Origin: Ligilactobacillus pobuzihii E100301 = KCTC 13174
GTDB lineage: Bacteria > Bacillota > Bacilli > Lactobacillales > Lactobacillaceae
Direction: 5' to 3'
Length of the DNA stretch: 64,000 nucleotides
Assembly (NCBI RefSeq): GCF_000349725.1
Contig: NZ_KB714693.1
Coordinates: 14,433 to 78,432, forward strand
This document shows positions 42,986 through 51,578 of the stretch, in pieces. Both the position numbers and the translations under genes were made by a program. The notes under the pieces are model-generated. The model did not search any database. It saw nothing but the letters and a program-made list of their open reading frames with translations, and had not been told where the DNA came from. Positions within the stretch are counted from its first letter, which is position 1, and each line of letters begins with the position of its first letter.

Positions 42986-43753
42986 TTATTCTTGTGGTGT
43001 TCCTTCTTTAATCCCTGTAAAAGACATTGATGAAATAAAATCATGGATCCTGGGATTCCCCTGTCTTTGGTCAAAGAACTCCTGGGACGATCCATCAAAG
43101 ATGATCTGTCCGTCTTCGACAAAAACAATTTTAGACGCGATTTGCCGTGCGAAAAACAAGTTATGCGTCACTATGATCAGTGATTGCTTTTCATTTGCTA
43201 GATCAGCTAACACCTTCAAAACTTCCGCTTCAAGTTCTGGATCCAAGGCTGAGGTCGGTTCGTCTAGTAAGATATACTCTGGATGCATTGCTAAAGAGCG
43301 TGCGATCGCAACCCGTTGTGCTTGTCCACCAGATAATTGATCTGGATAAAAATCAGCCTTTTCCTTTAAACCGACCTTATCTAGTAGTTCATAGGCTTCT
43401 TTAGTTGCGGCATTTTTGTCTTGTTTTAAAACTTGGACTGGCCCTTCAATCACGTTTTGTAAAACTGTCTTATGTGGGAAAAGGTTATAATCTTGAAAAA
43501 CCATCCCTGTTTTCTTCCGCACATCTAAGACTTGCTTGGAAGATATTTTTTTAGAAAAATCGATATTTAAATCCGCGACTTGATACAGTCCACTTTCTGG
43601 ACGTTCTAACAAGTTCAACGAACGTAATAAAGTTGACTTACCTGATCCAGAAGGCCCAACGATCACGGTCGTCGCCTTTTCAGGTAATTCTACAGTGATA
43701 TCTTGCAAAACACGGTTACTGCCAAATGTCTTATTAAGTCCTTGTAATTGCAC
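42986..43753 (-). CDS. Amino-acid ABC transporter ATP-binding protein (TcyC-like)
   Basis: This 255-residue ATPase of the polar amino-acid uptake family has Walker A VGPSGSGKSTLLRSL, signature LSGGQAQRVAIAR, Walker B YILLDEPTSALDPE and the switch histidine in IIVTHN. The start is GTG with GGGGAG upstream, four bases after the permease stop codon, so translation is coupled. It energises the permease and the downstream binding protein, and could also serve the paralogous binding protein in the met operon. Confidence 0.92.
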   Translation of the reverse strand: MQLQGLNKTFGSNRVLQDITVELPEKATTVIVGPSGSGKSTLLRSLNLLERPESGLYQVADLNIDFSKKISSKQVLDVRKKTGMVFQDYNLFPHKTVLQNVIEGPVQVLKQDKNAATKEAYELLDKVGLKEKADFYPDQLSGGQAQRVAIARSLAMHPEYILLDEPTSALDPELEAEVLKVLADLANEKQSLIIVTHNLFFARQIASKIVFVEDGQIIFDGSSQEFFDQRQGNPRIHDFISSMSFTGIKEGTPQE

Positions 43754-43757
43754 TAGC

Positions 43758-44462
43758 TCACTCCCCTTCAGTCTGGTTCAAATGCCGGTTAGTTCTTTTT
43801 TCCAGGTAGTTTTGCCCAACCGTTAAAATTGAACAGAATATTGCATACACTAAAGCTACCAACGTATACATGATCAGTGGCTGATAGTTTTCTGCCGCGA
43901 TCTGCTGACTAACTTCAAACATTTCGACGATCGTGATCGAAGCAGCCAAGGAAGTGTCCTTAACCAAACTAATAAAACTGTTAGCCAACGGTGGCACTGA
44001 GATCCTAAAGGCCTGTGGTAACACTATCCGACGTAATGTTTGACCGCGAGTCATCCCGATCGATGAAGCTGCTTCCCACTGACCATTCGGAACTGATGAG
44101 ATCGAAGCACGAATAGTTTCCGAAGCATAGGCACCAGTATTCAAGGAAAAAGTAATGATCCCAGCGATAAATGGACTAAATTTGACCCCATTTTCAAGAA
44201 TGCCAGGTATCGTCAAATACGGCAAACCAAAATAAACAATAAATAACTGCACGATCAAAGGTGTCGACCGAAAAAGCCAGACATAAAAACGAAAAATACC
44301 CTTAACGATCACAAAAACACCGCCACGATGAGATATCCTGACTAAAGCAGTCACTAAAGCAAGTGCTAAGCCAATGGCAAAAGCTATCAACGCTAACGGG
44401 ATCGTGAACTTAACTCCAGCAGAAAGTATCTGGGGCAGTGAATAGGTAATAATATCCCACAT
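43758..44462 (-). CDS. Amino-acid ABC transporter permease (TcyB-like, HisM family)
   Basis: This 234-residue permease has about five helices and the family EAA motif EAASSIGMTRGQTLRRIVLPQAFRISVPPL. FRSTPLIVQLFIVYFGLP is the usual N-terminal mark. It begins the three-gene operon. GGAGAAATTA precedes the ATG. A 7-bp inverted repeat (44540-44568) lies about 80 bases upstream near the likely promoter. No cysteine leader peptide was found ahead of this operon, unlike the two units at 3.5 and 11.8 kb. Confidence 0.92.
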   Translation of the reverse strand: MWDIITYSLPQILSAGVKFTIPLALIAFAIGLALALVTALVRISHRGGVFVIVKGIFRFYVWLFRSTPLIVQLFIVYFGLPYLTIPGILENGVKFSPFIAGIITFSLNTGAYASETIRASISSVPNGQWEAASSIGMTRGQTLRRIVLPQAFRISVPPLANSFISLVKDTSLAASITIVEMFEVSQQIAAENYQPLIMYTLVALVYAIFCSILTVGQNYLEKRTNRHLNQTEGE

Positions 44463-44539
44463 AAAAAATAATTTCTCCTAACTTTTCAAATTTAATGATA
44501 ATTCTTTTAATAAATACAACTGTTAACAAACCAAAGAAA

Positions 44540-44568
44540 GCTTGTTTTATCAACTAAACCTAACAAGC
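44540..44568. promoter_or_regulatory. Inverted repeat in the cystine-type transporter promoter region
   Basis: GCTTGTT (44540-44546) and AACAAGC (44562-44568) form a 7-bp inverted repeat next to a TATACT sequence on the minus strand. It could be an operator. The binding protein is unknown. Confidence 0.4.
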
Positions 44569-44710
44569 ATAGTATATCATCTATTACTTTTTGAATGAAA
44601 AAATAAGTATCAACTGATTTAAAAAACAGTGCTCGCCAAACCCATTATCTAATATACTACTTTCCTTTCATTTTGTTAGCAAATTTTTTTACTTTTATAT
44701 TTAATCGATT

Positions 44711-44740
44711 TTCTACTTGTTATGAAACGCGTTCCACAAG
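44711..44740. promoter_or_regulatory. LacI-family-type operator upstream of the HAD gene
   Basis: TGAAACGCGTTCCA (44723-44736) is a near-perfect palindrome with outer CTTG/CAAG flanks. The centre is CGCG, not the single CG of a cre site. It lies about 75 bases before the HAD phosphatase gene and about 1 kb before a LacI-type repressor gene, which may bind it. Confidence 0.5.
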
Positions 44741-44810
44741 ATAAACTATGTAGTGGACATAGAATTAGTAAATGTTGGCTCAAAACCAAAAGAAAAGGAA
44801 GATAAATCTC

Positions 44811-45644
44811 ATGATCAAACATATATTTTTAGATATGGATGGAACTTTATTAAATAGTACAGGAGTAGTCAGCACCAACAATATTATGGGCATCAAAGAT
44901 AGCGGACTCAAAGCAACTTTAGTCTCGGCACGTGCACCAATTGAAATGGCACCCGCGATCACACAATTAGGTTTAACTGCACCACAAATTGCTTTTAATG
45001 GTGGAATGATATTTCAGCCCCAAGTTAACGGCACTAATGAAATTATGGAAGCTTATCCGATCAAAAGTCAAACCAGTTTTCAGCTTATCTCTTGGCTCAA
45101 CCAACATTATCCTGACGTTTGCTTAAGCTATTACACTAAAGATCGCTGGATCACAGATAAAATCAACTCCGGTATCGAAATTGAAATGAAGTTGACTGGC
45201 TTAAAGCCGAGCTTGACAGCTCAAAGAACTTTGAACTCTGACGCTCAAAATGGCATCTTTAAAGTAATGTTGATCATATTGGACAAGAAAGTTTTATTAA
45301 AGGTTCAAGCTGAATTGTTAGCCCTTGGTTTAGAAGGGATCAATATTCAACAATCAGGTACTTCTTATTTGGAGATCACTAGTCAAGACGCTACTAAAGC
45401 ACGTGGGTTAGCATACATTATGCACGAACAAAACTTGCTTAAATCTCAAACAGCTGCTTTTGGTGACGGACATAACGATTTACCAATGCTGACAGCTGTG
45501 GGGACCCCGATAGTCATGGGAAATGCACTTGAAGTTATCAAAACCGCTGGCAAGTTTATCACAAAAACTAACGATGAAGATGGTGTAGCATACGGTATCA
45601 AAAACTTTATTAATGGACCTAAAGTAGATATGTCCCATATTTAA
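44811..45644 (+). CDS. HAD superfamily phosphatase, Cof type
   Basis: This 277-residue hydrolase starts MIKHIFLDMDGTLLNSTG, with the nucleophile Asp in DMDGTLL (motif I). Later motifs are VSARAP (motif II region) and AAFGDGHNDLPMLTAVGTPIVMGNA (motif IV). The capped Cof/YwpJ type usually dephosphorylates sugar phosphates, FMN or PLP. I chose the ATG at 44811 because AAAGGAAG lies just upstream. The LacI-type regulator follows 98 bases later on the same strand. Its natural substrate is not evident. Confidence 0.88.
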   Translation: MIKHIFLDMDGTLLNSTGVVSTNNIMGIKDSGLKATLVSARAPIEMAPAITQLGLTAPQIAFNGGMIFQPQVNGTNEIMEAYPIKSQTSFQLISWLNQHYPDVCLSYYTKDRWITDKINSGIEIEMKLTGLKPSLTAQRTLNSDAQNGIFKVMLIILDKKVLLKVQAELLALGLEGINIQQSGTSYLEITSQDATKARGLAYIMHEQNLLKSQTAAFGDGHNDLPMLTAVGTPIVMGNALEVIKTAGKFITKTNDEDGVAYGIKNFINGPKVDMSHI

Positions 45645-45742
45645 AAGCCAAAAAGTGAAACGGCTAAATTTAACTAACCAGACAAATTCTTTTTACATGG
45701 TATAGTAAAGGTGAAAAAATATTGCGGCTAGGGAGCTTTTGT

Positions 45743-46681
45743 ATGACAAATATCAGAGATATCGCTAAACAATCCGGTTACTCAGTTACGACCGTTTCAC
45801 GTTACTTAAACCAAAACGGCTATGTTTCTGAAGCAGCAGCACAAAAAATCAAAGAAGTGATCACAAAGTTAGATTATGTGCCAAATTCGATCGCACGAGA
45901 TTTAAGTATTGGCCAGACTTCGACTATTGGTGTGGTCGTACCACACATGCACCATCCTTACTTTACCCAATTAGTCGCCGGGGTCATGGAAGCTGCATTT
46001 GCTAAACGGATCAATGTGACATTATTGCAGTCAAGATATGATGCTCAGCTTGAAATTAAATACCTAGAGCAACTGCATCAAAAAACTTACGATGGGTTAA
46101 TATTTACTTCACATGGTATCTCACTAACCGACATGGTCAAATATCAAAAATATGGGCCAATCGTTTGCTGTGAAGATCCAGGAGAAATTAATTTATCAGC
46201 TGCTTATACGACACGAAAAACCACCTATCTCCAAGCTTTTGCTCACTTAAAAAAGCACCATTTTACCAATATTGGGATCATGTTGAGCCGGCCATATGAA
46301 CTTAGCGCTACTAGTAAGCTAACTTTAGATTGCTATCTGCAAGTTTTCAAGCACTATCCTAATAAGCATTTATTACAAACGACCATTACTACTTATTCAG
46401 ACGGGTATCAAGGAGCGTTAAAATATTTAAAATTAAGCTCCCAGCCAGATTTCGTCTTTACAAATGGTGACGATATTGCTGCCGGCGTCCGCCAGTGTTA
46501 TATAGACCACCACCATACCGTGCCCCCATTAATGGGGCAAGAAAATCAACTAGCCAGTCAGTTAATGCAAATATCTACGATCGGCCATCATTTTAAACAA
46601 GTTGGTGCGCAGGCGTTTCATCTTCTATCTTCTCCACAAATCAAGCAAGTTCCTGTCACTGCTGAGCTAATAATTCGATAA
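45743..46681 (+). CDS. LacI family transcriptional regulator
   Basis: This 312-residue repressor starts MTNIRDIAKQSGYSVTTVSRYLNQNGYVSEAAAQKI, a standard LacI helix-turn-helix plus hinge helix, followed by a periplasmic-binding-protein-like core (TSTIGVVVPHMHHPYFTQLV). AGGGAG lies upstream of the ATG at 45743. It is a little shorter than average at the C-terminus. The CGCG-centred palindrome upstream of the HAD gene is a plausible target, giving autoregulation of the two-gene unit. The effector is unknown. Confidence 0.88.
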   Translation: MTNIRDIAKQSGYSVTTVSRYLNQNGYVSEAAAQKIKEVITKLDYVPNSIARDLSIGQTSTIGVVVPHMHHPYFTQLVAGVMEAAFAKRINVTLLQSRYDAQLEIKYLEQLHQKTYDGLIFTSHGISLTDMVKYQKYGPIVCCEDPGEINLSAAYTTRKTTYLQAFAHLKKHHFTNIGIMLSRPYELSATSKLTLDCYLQVFKHYPNKHLLQTTITTYSDGYQGALKYLKLSSQPDFVFTNGDDIAAGVRQCYIDHHHTVPPLMGQENQLASQLMQISTIGHHFKQVGAQAFHLLSSPQIKQVPVTAELIIR

Positions 46682-46691
46682 AAAACGAGAA

Positions 46692-46908
46692 AACGGGCTC
46701 AGACAAAACTAGCTGTTCAATCTTAGAAAGGGCCGTCGATTTATCCTATTAAATAGGATAAATCGACGGCCCTTAAACATGTTCCAAAAGGTCGAAGCCT
46801 TGCTGTAACAACGATTACGTTATCCTGGTTCTTCGCTTTGCTACGACCCAAAATAACGCAATCGTCGTTAAAAATCGTCTTCAAAACATCTCTTGTCTCA
46901 CTCTATTA
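46692..46908. repeat. Dispersed intergenic palindromic element, copy 6 (full length)
   Basis: This copy lies between the convergent lacI-type and glcD-type genes, in the orientation of copy 4. The palindrome at 46730-46772 has a perfect 21-bp stem (inner part TTTATCCTATT with AATAGGATAAA). Stem positions changed together relative to copy 1. The second hairpin around ACGTTAT/ATAACG is present and the end reads tcttgtctcactc. Confidence 0.85.
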
Positions 46909-46932
46909 TATTTTACCTATTACCTAGTTTAA

Positions 46933-48366
46933 CTATTCTTCTACAAGTTCAGGAGCTTCATCTGAAGTATAAACTGGGAAGATCTTATTTGGATTAAGGA
47001 TCAAGTTAGGGTCAAAGGCTAATTTAACACGACTCATCAATTTGACATAATCAGTGCCATAGAAGTCTTCGAAATAATCTTTACGAGCATAGCCAATACC
47101 ATGTTCACCAGACATTTCACCATCAGATTCTTTAGCAACCTTATATAAAGCTTTTAAGACGCGATCTGTCTTTTCACCAAACTCTGCATCTGAATAATCA
47201 TCTTGACAAATATAGATGTGTAAGTTTCCATCACCTGCATGTCCGAAATTAGGTAATCTGATTTGTTCTTTTTCAGAAACAACAGCAACTTCTTTTAAAA
47301 CTAATGGGATCTTGTTGATCGGTACAACCACATCAGCTTCGTCCATTGCTGTTGTGGTTTCTTGAACCGCTGTTTCAAATTGAGACCGTGCATCCCAAAC
47401 TTCCTGTGCTACCGGATCTTCGGTTTTCATGATCAAAGTATTAGTAACTTCGTTTTCTTTAGCAACGTTCACAAGGTCAGCCAACTCACCATCAACCATC
47501 TTGTCATCATTACCGTCAAAGCTGACCATCAAATAACCACTACCATTTTTAACAGGGAACTCTTGATCAGCATATTCTTCCCATTTTTCAACAACTTCTT
47601 GACTGAAATATTCCACACTCGTTGGTGTTAAGCCTGCCGCAAAGACCTTTGGAACAGCTTGAATAGCACGTTGAATGTCAGGGAATGATAAGAGGATCGT
47701 TTTTTCATAACGTGGACGTGGAATTAAACGAAGAACAACTTCTGTCACAACAGCTAATGTACCCTCACTACCAATGATCAAGTCTTTGATATCATAACCA
47801 GAACTATTCTTAACAGTTTTATGACTACAGTTGATTTGTGTACCATCGGCTAAAATAGCTGTTAAACCGCGAACGTGTTCTCTTGTCGTTCCATATTTAA
47901 CTGCCTTCATACCGCCAGCATTGGTGCTCAAATTACCACCGATCGCAGCCCACTTCATAGCGGGAGAAGGAACATAAACAAATGGTTCACCTTGCAAATA
48001 TTCTTCAATGTCACGGATCCGCAAACCAGCCTGAACAGTTAATGTCAGACTACCTGGGTCATATTCCAAGACTTTATTCATCTTGATCATATCAATGGCA
48101 ATTCCGTGTTCAACCGAAATATTAGCCCCCATCAAGCCTGTGGCATTCCCACGTACAGCAACTGGGATATGATGCTCGTTAGCATATTTCATAACAGCAG
48201 ATACTTCATCATTACTGATCGGTTGTACCGCTACATCAGGCGCAGATTTCTTACCATTAAATTGATCATGGTCATAGTGCTTAGTCGTAGGACAGAAAAA
48301 TCTATCTTCTGGAATGATCTTCCGTAATTCCGTAATGTCTGCTTCTGTAACCTTAGAATAATTCAT
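46933..48366 (-). CDS. FAD-linked 2-hydroxyacid oxidase/dehydrogenase (GlcD / D-LDH type)
   Basis: This 477-residue enzyme of the FAD_binding_4 plus FAD-oxidase_C family has VAVRGNATGLMGANISVEHGIAIDM, AAIGGNLSTNAGGMKAVKYGTTREHVRGL, IGSEGTLAVVTEVVLRL and the C-terminal GHAGDGNLHIYI and GEHGIGYARKDYF. Such proteins oxidise glycolate, D-lactate or D-2-hydroxyglutarate. Unlike bacterial glycolate oxidase there is no GlcE or GlcF partner nearby. AAGGAGAGG precedes the ATG. A cre-like site lies about 80 bases upstream, suggesting carbon-catabolite control. Confidence 0.9.
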   Translation of the reverse strand: MNYSKVTEADITELRKIIPEDRFFCPTTKHYDHDQFNGKKSAPDVAVQPISNDEVSAVMKYANEHHIPVAVRGNATGLMGANISVEHGIAIDMIKMNKVLEYDPGSLTLTVQAGLRIRDIEEYLQGEPFVYVPSPAMKWAAIGGNLSTNAGGMKAVKYGTTREHVRGLTAILADGTQINCSHKTVKNSSGYDIKDLIIGSEGTLAVVTEVVLRLIPRPRYEKTILLSFPDIQRAIQAVPKVFAAGLTPTSVEYFSQEVVEKWEEYADQEFPVKNGSGYLMVSFDGNDDKMVDGELADLVNVAKENEVTNTLIMKTEDPVAQEVWDARSQFETAVQETTTAMDEADVVVPINKIPLVLKEVAVVSEKEQIRLPNFGHAGDGNLHIYICQDDYSDAEFGEKTDRVLKALYKVAKESDGEMSGEHGIGYARKDYFEDFYGTDYVKLMSRVKLAFDPNLILNPNKIFPVYTSDEAPELVEE

Positions 48367-48446
48367 ATAAAATTCCTCTCCTTATAAATAAAATTTAAGT
48401 TATCTAAATCTAATTATTATAATATAAATATATTATAAAACGTTCA

Positions 48447-48460
48447 CGTAAACGTTTTCA
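48447..48460. promoter_or_regulatory. Candidate cre (CcpA) site upstream of the glcD-type gene
   Basis: On the minus strand TGAAAACGTTTACG matches the cre consensus TGNAANCGNTNNCA at all fixed positions except the last. Its position near the promoter suggests CcpA control. Confidence 0.5.
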
Positions 48461-48912
48461 ATAGTAAAGCAATTATTTCTTGCTTTTCTAAAAAAATTAG
48501 AAACAACAATTACCTACTTCACATATCTGTCAAAAACTTTTAACGAACAAGGCTTAAAATAACATCGAATTCATTATCAAAATTATTTCACTATCTTTCA
48601 CAAGCAAAAGTTAACCACTTACATAAACCTTAACATCTGTAGTATACAATATTTGTTATATAATTTACAAGCTTTTTTAGAAACCGCATACATTTCATTT
48701 AATACAGATATTATTTTTTTATAGTAAGTTTAGTTACACCTGCTTTACAAATCTTATTTATTTGATCTAACTACATCCATCTACTTAAACATTTAACCAA
48801 AGTTTACTTTTAACAAGAAGAAAAGCATCATCTTTATTTCTCCGCATCATTTATTATCATACTCCAAGTCTATTATTACGATAAAAATTATGAATACAGG
48901 CAAACATATAAA
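48461..48912. other. AT-rich intergenic region, about 450 bases, no gene seen
   Basis: This stretch lies between the glcD-type promoter region and the terminator of the Gfo/Idh gene. I see no open frame with a ribosome binding site, no tRNA and no strong hairpin. It probably holds only promoter sequence and neutral AT-rich DNA. Confidence 0.4.
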
Positions 48913-48968
48913 AAGCTTCTAGTAACAACGAGATAGCTTAGAACTAATCCCACTATTACTAAAAGCTT
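48913..48968 (-). terminator. Terminator of the Gfo/Idh/MocA gene
   Basis: On the minus strand AAGCTTTTAGTAA pairs with TTACTAGAAGCTT across a roughly 30-base loop and TTTTAT follows. It sits just past the stop codon. Confidence 0.6.
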
Positions 48969-48975
48969 ACCAATA

Positions 48976-49995
48976 TCATTCTTTTATTTGACTAATTGCT
49001 TCTTCTAACATTTTAAGCTGCAAAATAGTTTCTTCATCCTTAACGGTTTTTTCTTGTCGCTCAGTTAAGGTCTCATAAATATCTTCATATACGCGACTGT
49101 AATCGCCAGGTTCAGATGGCACTTTTTCTTCATGATATTTCCCCTGTTCATCCACATAAGTCAAAGTCCCATAATGTTCTGGTCGATCGATCCCAAAATC
49201 AGCATGATCCGGCATGTAAAACATTTTAAGATGTTCTTCTTGGCGATCTTTTGTTTCTTTAACAAACATCCCCTTTTTCCCATAGACGACAAAGCTTGGT
49301 CGTGGTTTGATCCGGAAATAGCTTGATTTGACTGAAACCTTCAGTCCACCATAATAAAGATCTATATCAAAATAATCATTCATGCGACCAGGACCTAATA
49401 ATTGGCGAACATCATAGTGTACGTCGTCTGGCTTGCCAAATAATGAAATAACTTGATCTAAAGTATGGCAAGCGTGACTATAAACAAAACTGTCCGCCTG
49501 CGAAAATCCATGTGTATTTTGTGGTACTTCTGGGCGAAAATAGTCAAAATGCATTTCTATTTCTGTTAAATCGCCTAAAACTCCACTATTGATCACCTTT
49601 TGAACGGTTAAAAAGTCAGAATCATATCTGCGATTTTGATAACATTGGATGAACAAATCTTTTTGTTTTGCTAAAGCAAATAACTCTTCAGCCTCCTCAA
49701 CGGTTTGTGTAAATGGTTTTTCAACTAAAACATTTTTACCATGTCCTAAAACTTCTTTCGCATACTGATAATGAAATTTAGGCGGTGTTGAGATAACTAC
49801 TAGGTCTATCTCAGGATCATCATATATTTCATTAATATCCGTGGTGTAATGAACACCATCAATTCGTTTCCAATCATCTTTTAAATGACGCGAAAACATG
49901 GTCTTTACATGGAATTTATTTGGTAATTTTAAGACAAATGGCAAATGGTAGCGGTTAGCACTTTTGCCATTTCCAATAAAAGCTATATTTAACAC
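48976..49995 (-). CDS. Gfo/Idh/MocA family oxidoreductase
   Basis: This 339-residue NAD(P)-dependent oxidoreductase has the N-terminal Rossmann fold (LNIAFIGNGKSANRYHLP), the catalytic-lysine block VLVEKPFTQTVEEAEELF and the C-terminal GFO/IDH/MocA_C domain. I prefer a GTG start at 49995, eight bases after GGAGG; an ATG 15 bases earlier overlaps that site. Members act on sugars, inositols or biliverdin; no substrate can be assigned, and no catabolic operon surrounds it. Confidence 0.87.
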   Translation of the reverse strand: MLNIAFIGNGKSANRYHLPFVLKLPNKFHVKTMFSRHLKDDWKRIDGVHYTTDINEIYDDPEIDLVVISTPPKFHYQYAKEVLGHGKNVLVEKPFTQTVEEAEELFALAKQKDLFIQCYQNRRYDSDFLTVQKVINSGVLGDLTEIEMHFDYFRPEVPQNTHGFSQADSFVYSHACHTLDQVISLFGKPDDVHYDVRQLLGPGRMNDYFDIDLYYGGLKVSVKSSYFRIKPRPSFVVYGKKGMFVKETKDRQEEHLKMFYMPDHADFGIDRPEHYGTLTYVDEQGKYHEEKVPSEPGDYSRVYEDIYETLTERQEKTVKDEETILQLKMLEEAISQIKE

Positions 49996-50081
49996 TTTCG
50001 CAACCTCCATTATTCTATGAACTAAACTACTTACTTATTTTAACAAACTAATTACTAACAACACTAATAACTAAGCCAAAA

Positions 50082-50097
50082 AGTTTCACGTGAAACA
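50082..50097. other. parS centromere site (ParB/Spo0J binding)
   Basis: AGTTTCACGTGAAACA differs at a single base from the Firmicute consensus TGTTTCACGTGAAACA and contains the full 14-base palindrome GTTTCACGTGAAAC (50083-50096). Such sites load ParB for chromosome segregation and cluster near the replication origin. It lies in an intergenic gap just upstream of the Gfo/Idh gene. Confidence 0.8.
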
Positions 50098-50139
50098 ATT
50101 GGAGCAAATGGCGAGAAGAATGATGGATATGTAGTATTA

Positions 50140-50262
50140 TGTTGTATAGTCGGCATGACACAAAATTCCTCTGTAAGTTTTTGTTGGATACTTTAATTAT
50201 CCAGATATGGAGTGATCCATGTCTATTTTTAGATAAAATCCCCAAGAAATCGGGGCTTTTTT
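50140..50262 (+). ncRNA. Candidate structured small RNA with its own terminator
   Basis: In a gap without genes, three hairpins follow each other on the plus strand: TGGATA/TATCCA (50185-50203), ATGGA/TCCAT (50207-50220) and the terminator CCCC/GGGG (50240-50255) followed by six T. Nothing downstream is on this strand, so it would be a free-standing transcript. The start is a guess, and the terminator hairpin could instead end the hom transcript coming from the other side. Confidence 0.4.
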
Positions 50263-50435
50263 ATCTTACTTAACTTTCAACCTTTGATAAAATATTACAA
50301 ACTGGCACCACGTGTAATTACATATAACGTATTGGTTATCTATCATATTTGTTTAACTTGCAGTTAAATATATGCACAATATAGGTTGAACAGTAAGAAC
50401 AGTAAATTATTTTGCAAATCAAACTCATTCTATAA

Positions 50436-51545
50436 CTAAAGTATTGGATAGCTCGAGTTTAGATACAACTTGTTGGAGCGTTCTTTTCTCCGTAGAAAAT
50501 TCTTACTGTATTCTTTGTTTGCGTCAATGATATTTGTTGTACGACTGAAATTATTAAACTTGCTGCCGGTAATATTGAGTTGAATGTCTTTGATAGTGGC
50601 GATCACATCGCTTAAGATACTGTTGGCAGTAGGTAGTTCGCCAGCTCCAGCACCATAAAATAGTATTTCACCCACGGATGCCCCCGTAACTAAGACAGCG
50701 TTATTTTCATCTTTGATGTTGGCTAATGGATGGCCCTTTTTCACAAACATTGGTTGTACAGATACGGATAGGCTATCTTCTAGTATCTTTGCTTGTCCAA
50801 TCAGTTTAATGGTATACCCATATTTTTGAGCCTGCAAAATATCATTTTTAGTTACTTGTTCAATCCCAGAGACTGCGATTTTTTCTAAAGGTACTGTGGT
50901 GCCAAAAGCAAATTCAGCTAAAATAGCCATTTTGTAGGCCGAGTCTTTGCCACTAACGTCATTTGTCGGATCGTGCTCCGCAAGTCCTAAAGCTTGTGCG
51001 TTATGCAAAGCCTCCCGATATGTCGAATGATTTTCAGTCATTTGGGTCAGAATATAGTTGCTTGTACCATTCACGATCCCAGAAACCTCGATTATTTGAT
51101 CCGCAGTAAATGAGTTAGAAATCGTCCGTAAAATAGGAATTCCGCCTGCTACACTGGCTTCATACGAAAGGTTAACGTGATTTTGCTGAGCACATTTAAT
51201 CAAGTGGGAACCATTGGTTGCAAGCAGATCTTTATTAGCGGTGATCACATTTTTACCGTTTTTAAGCAAGGCCTCGATGTATGTTTGTGCTGGTTGGATC
51301 GTACCCATGACTTCAATGGCGATCTGTATTTCATTATCATAAAGTAAATCGTTGATTTGGTCAGTTAATTTAATCCCTCGCAAGTCGACTTTTCTTTTTT
51401 TAGTCCGATCTGCCACAACAATAGTTTTGACCTGTATACAACAGCCTCTCGTTTCACGGATCTTCTGCTGATTTTTTTGAATGATCCGGACTATCCCAGA
51501 ACCCACTGTTCCTAAACCAATGACCCCTAATTTAATAATTTTCAC
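50436..51545 (-). CDS. hom: Homoserine dehydrogenase
   Basis: This 369-residue enzyme reduces aspartate semialdehyde to homoserine, the branch-point for methionine and threonine. The NAD(P) motif is LGVIGLGTVGSGIV, followed by KNGKNVITANKDLLAT, the substrate block SYEASVAGGIPILRTI and GIVNGTSNYILTQM, with GLAEHDPTNDVSGKDSAYKMAIL. The C-terminal ACT regulatory domain of many Firmicute Hom proteins is missing, so threonine feedback is unlikely. I chose GTG at 51545 behind GAGGCGG; a TTG at 51575 is weaker. It follows an unknown gene by 33 bases, both behind a T-box. Confidence 0.93.
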   Translation of the reverse strand: MKIIKLGVIGLGTVGSGIVRIIQKNQQKIRETRGCCIQVKTIVVADRTKKRKVDLRGIKLTDQINDLLYDNEIQIAIEVMGTIQPAQTYIEALLKNGKNVITANKDLLATNGSHLIKCAQQNHVNLSYEASVAGGIPILRTISNSFTADQIIEVSGIVNGTSNYILTQMTENHSTYREALHNAQALGLAEHDPTNDVSGKDSAYKMAILAEFAFGTTVPLEKIAVSGIEQVTKNDILQAQKYGYTIKLIGQAKILEDSLSVSVQPMFVKKGHPLANIKDENNAVLVTGASVGEILFYGAGAGELPTANSILSDVIATIKDIQLNITGSKFNNFSRTTNIIDANKEYSKNFLRRKERSNKLYLNSSYPIL

Positions 51546-51578
51546 AGTAACCGCCTCGCTATCTTTTGTTTTCAAGTT

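Noticed and set aside
44723-44736. TGAAACGCGTTCCA as a cre site
   Set aside because: The centre is CGCG where cre needs a purine, CG and a pyrimidine; it fits a LacI-family operator better.
50048-50245. A 65-codon minus-strand frame spanning parS
   Set aside because: It has no ribosome binding site, and the region is better explained by parS and a structured RNA.
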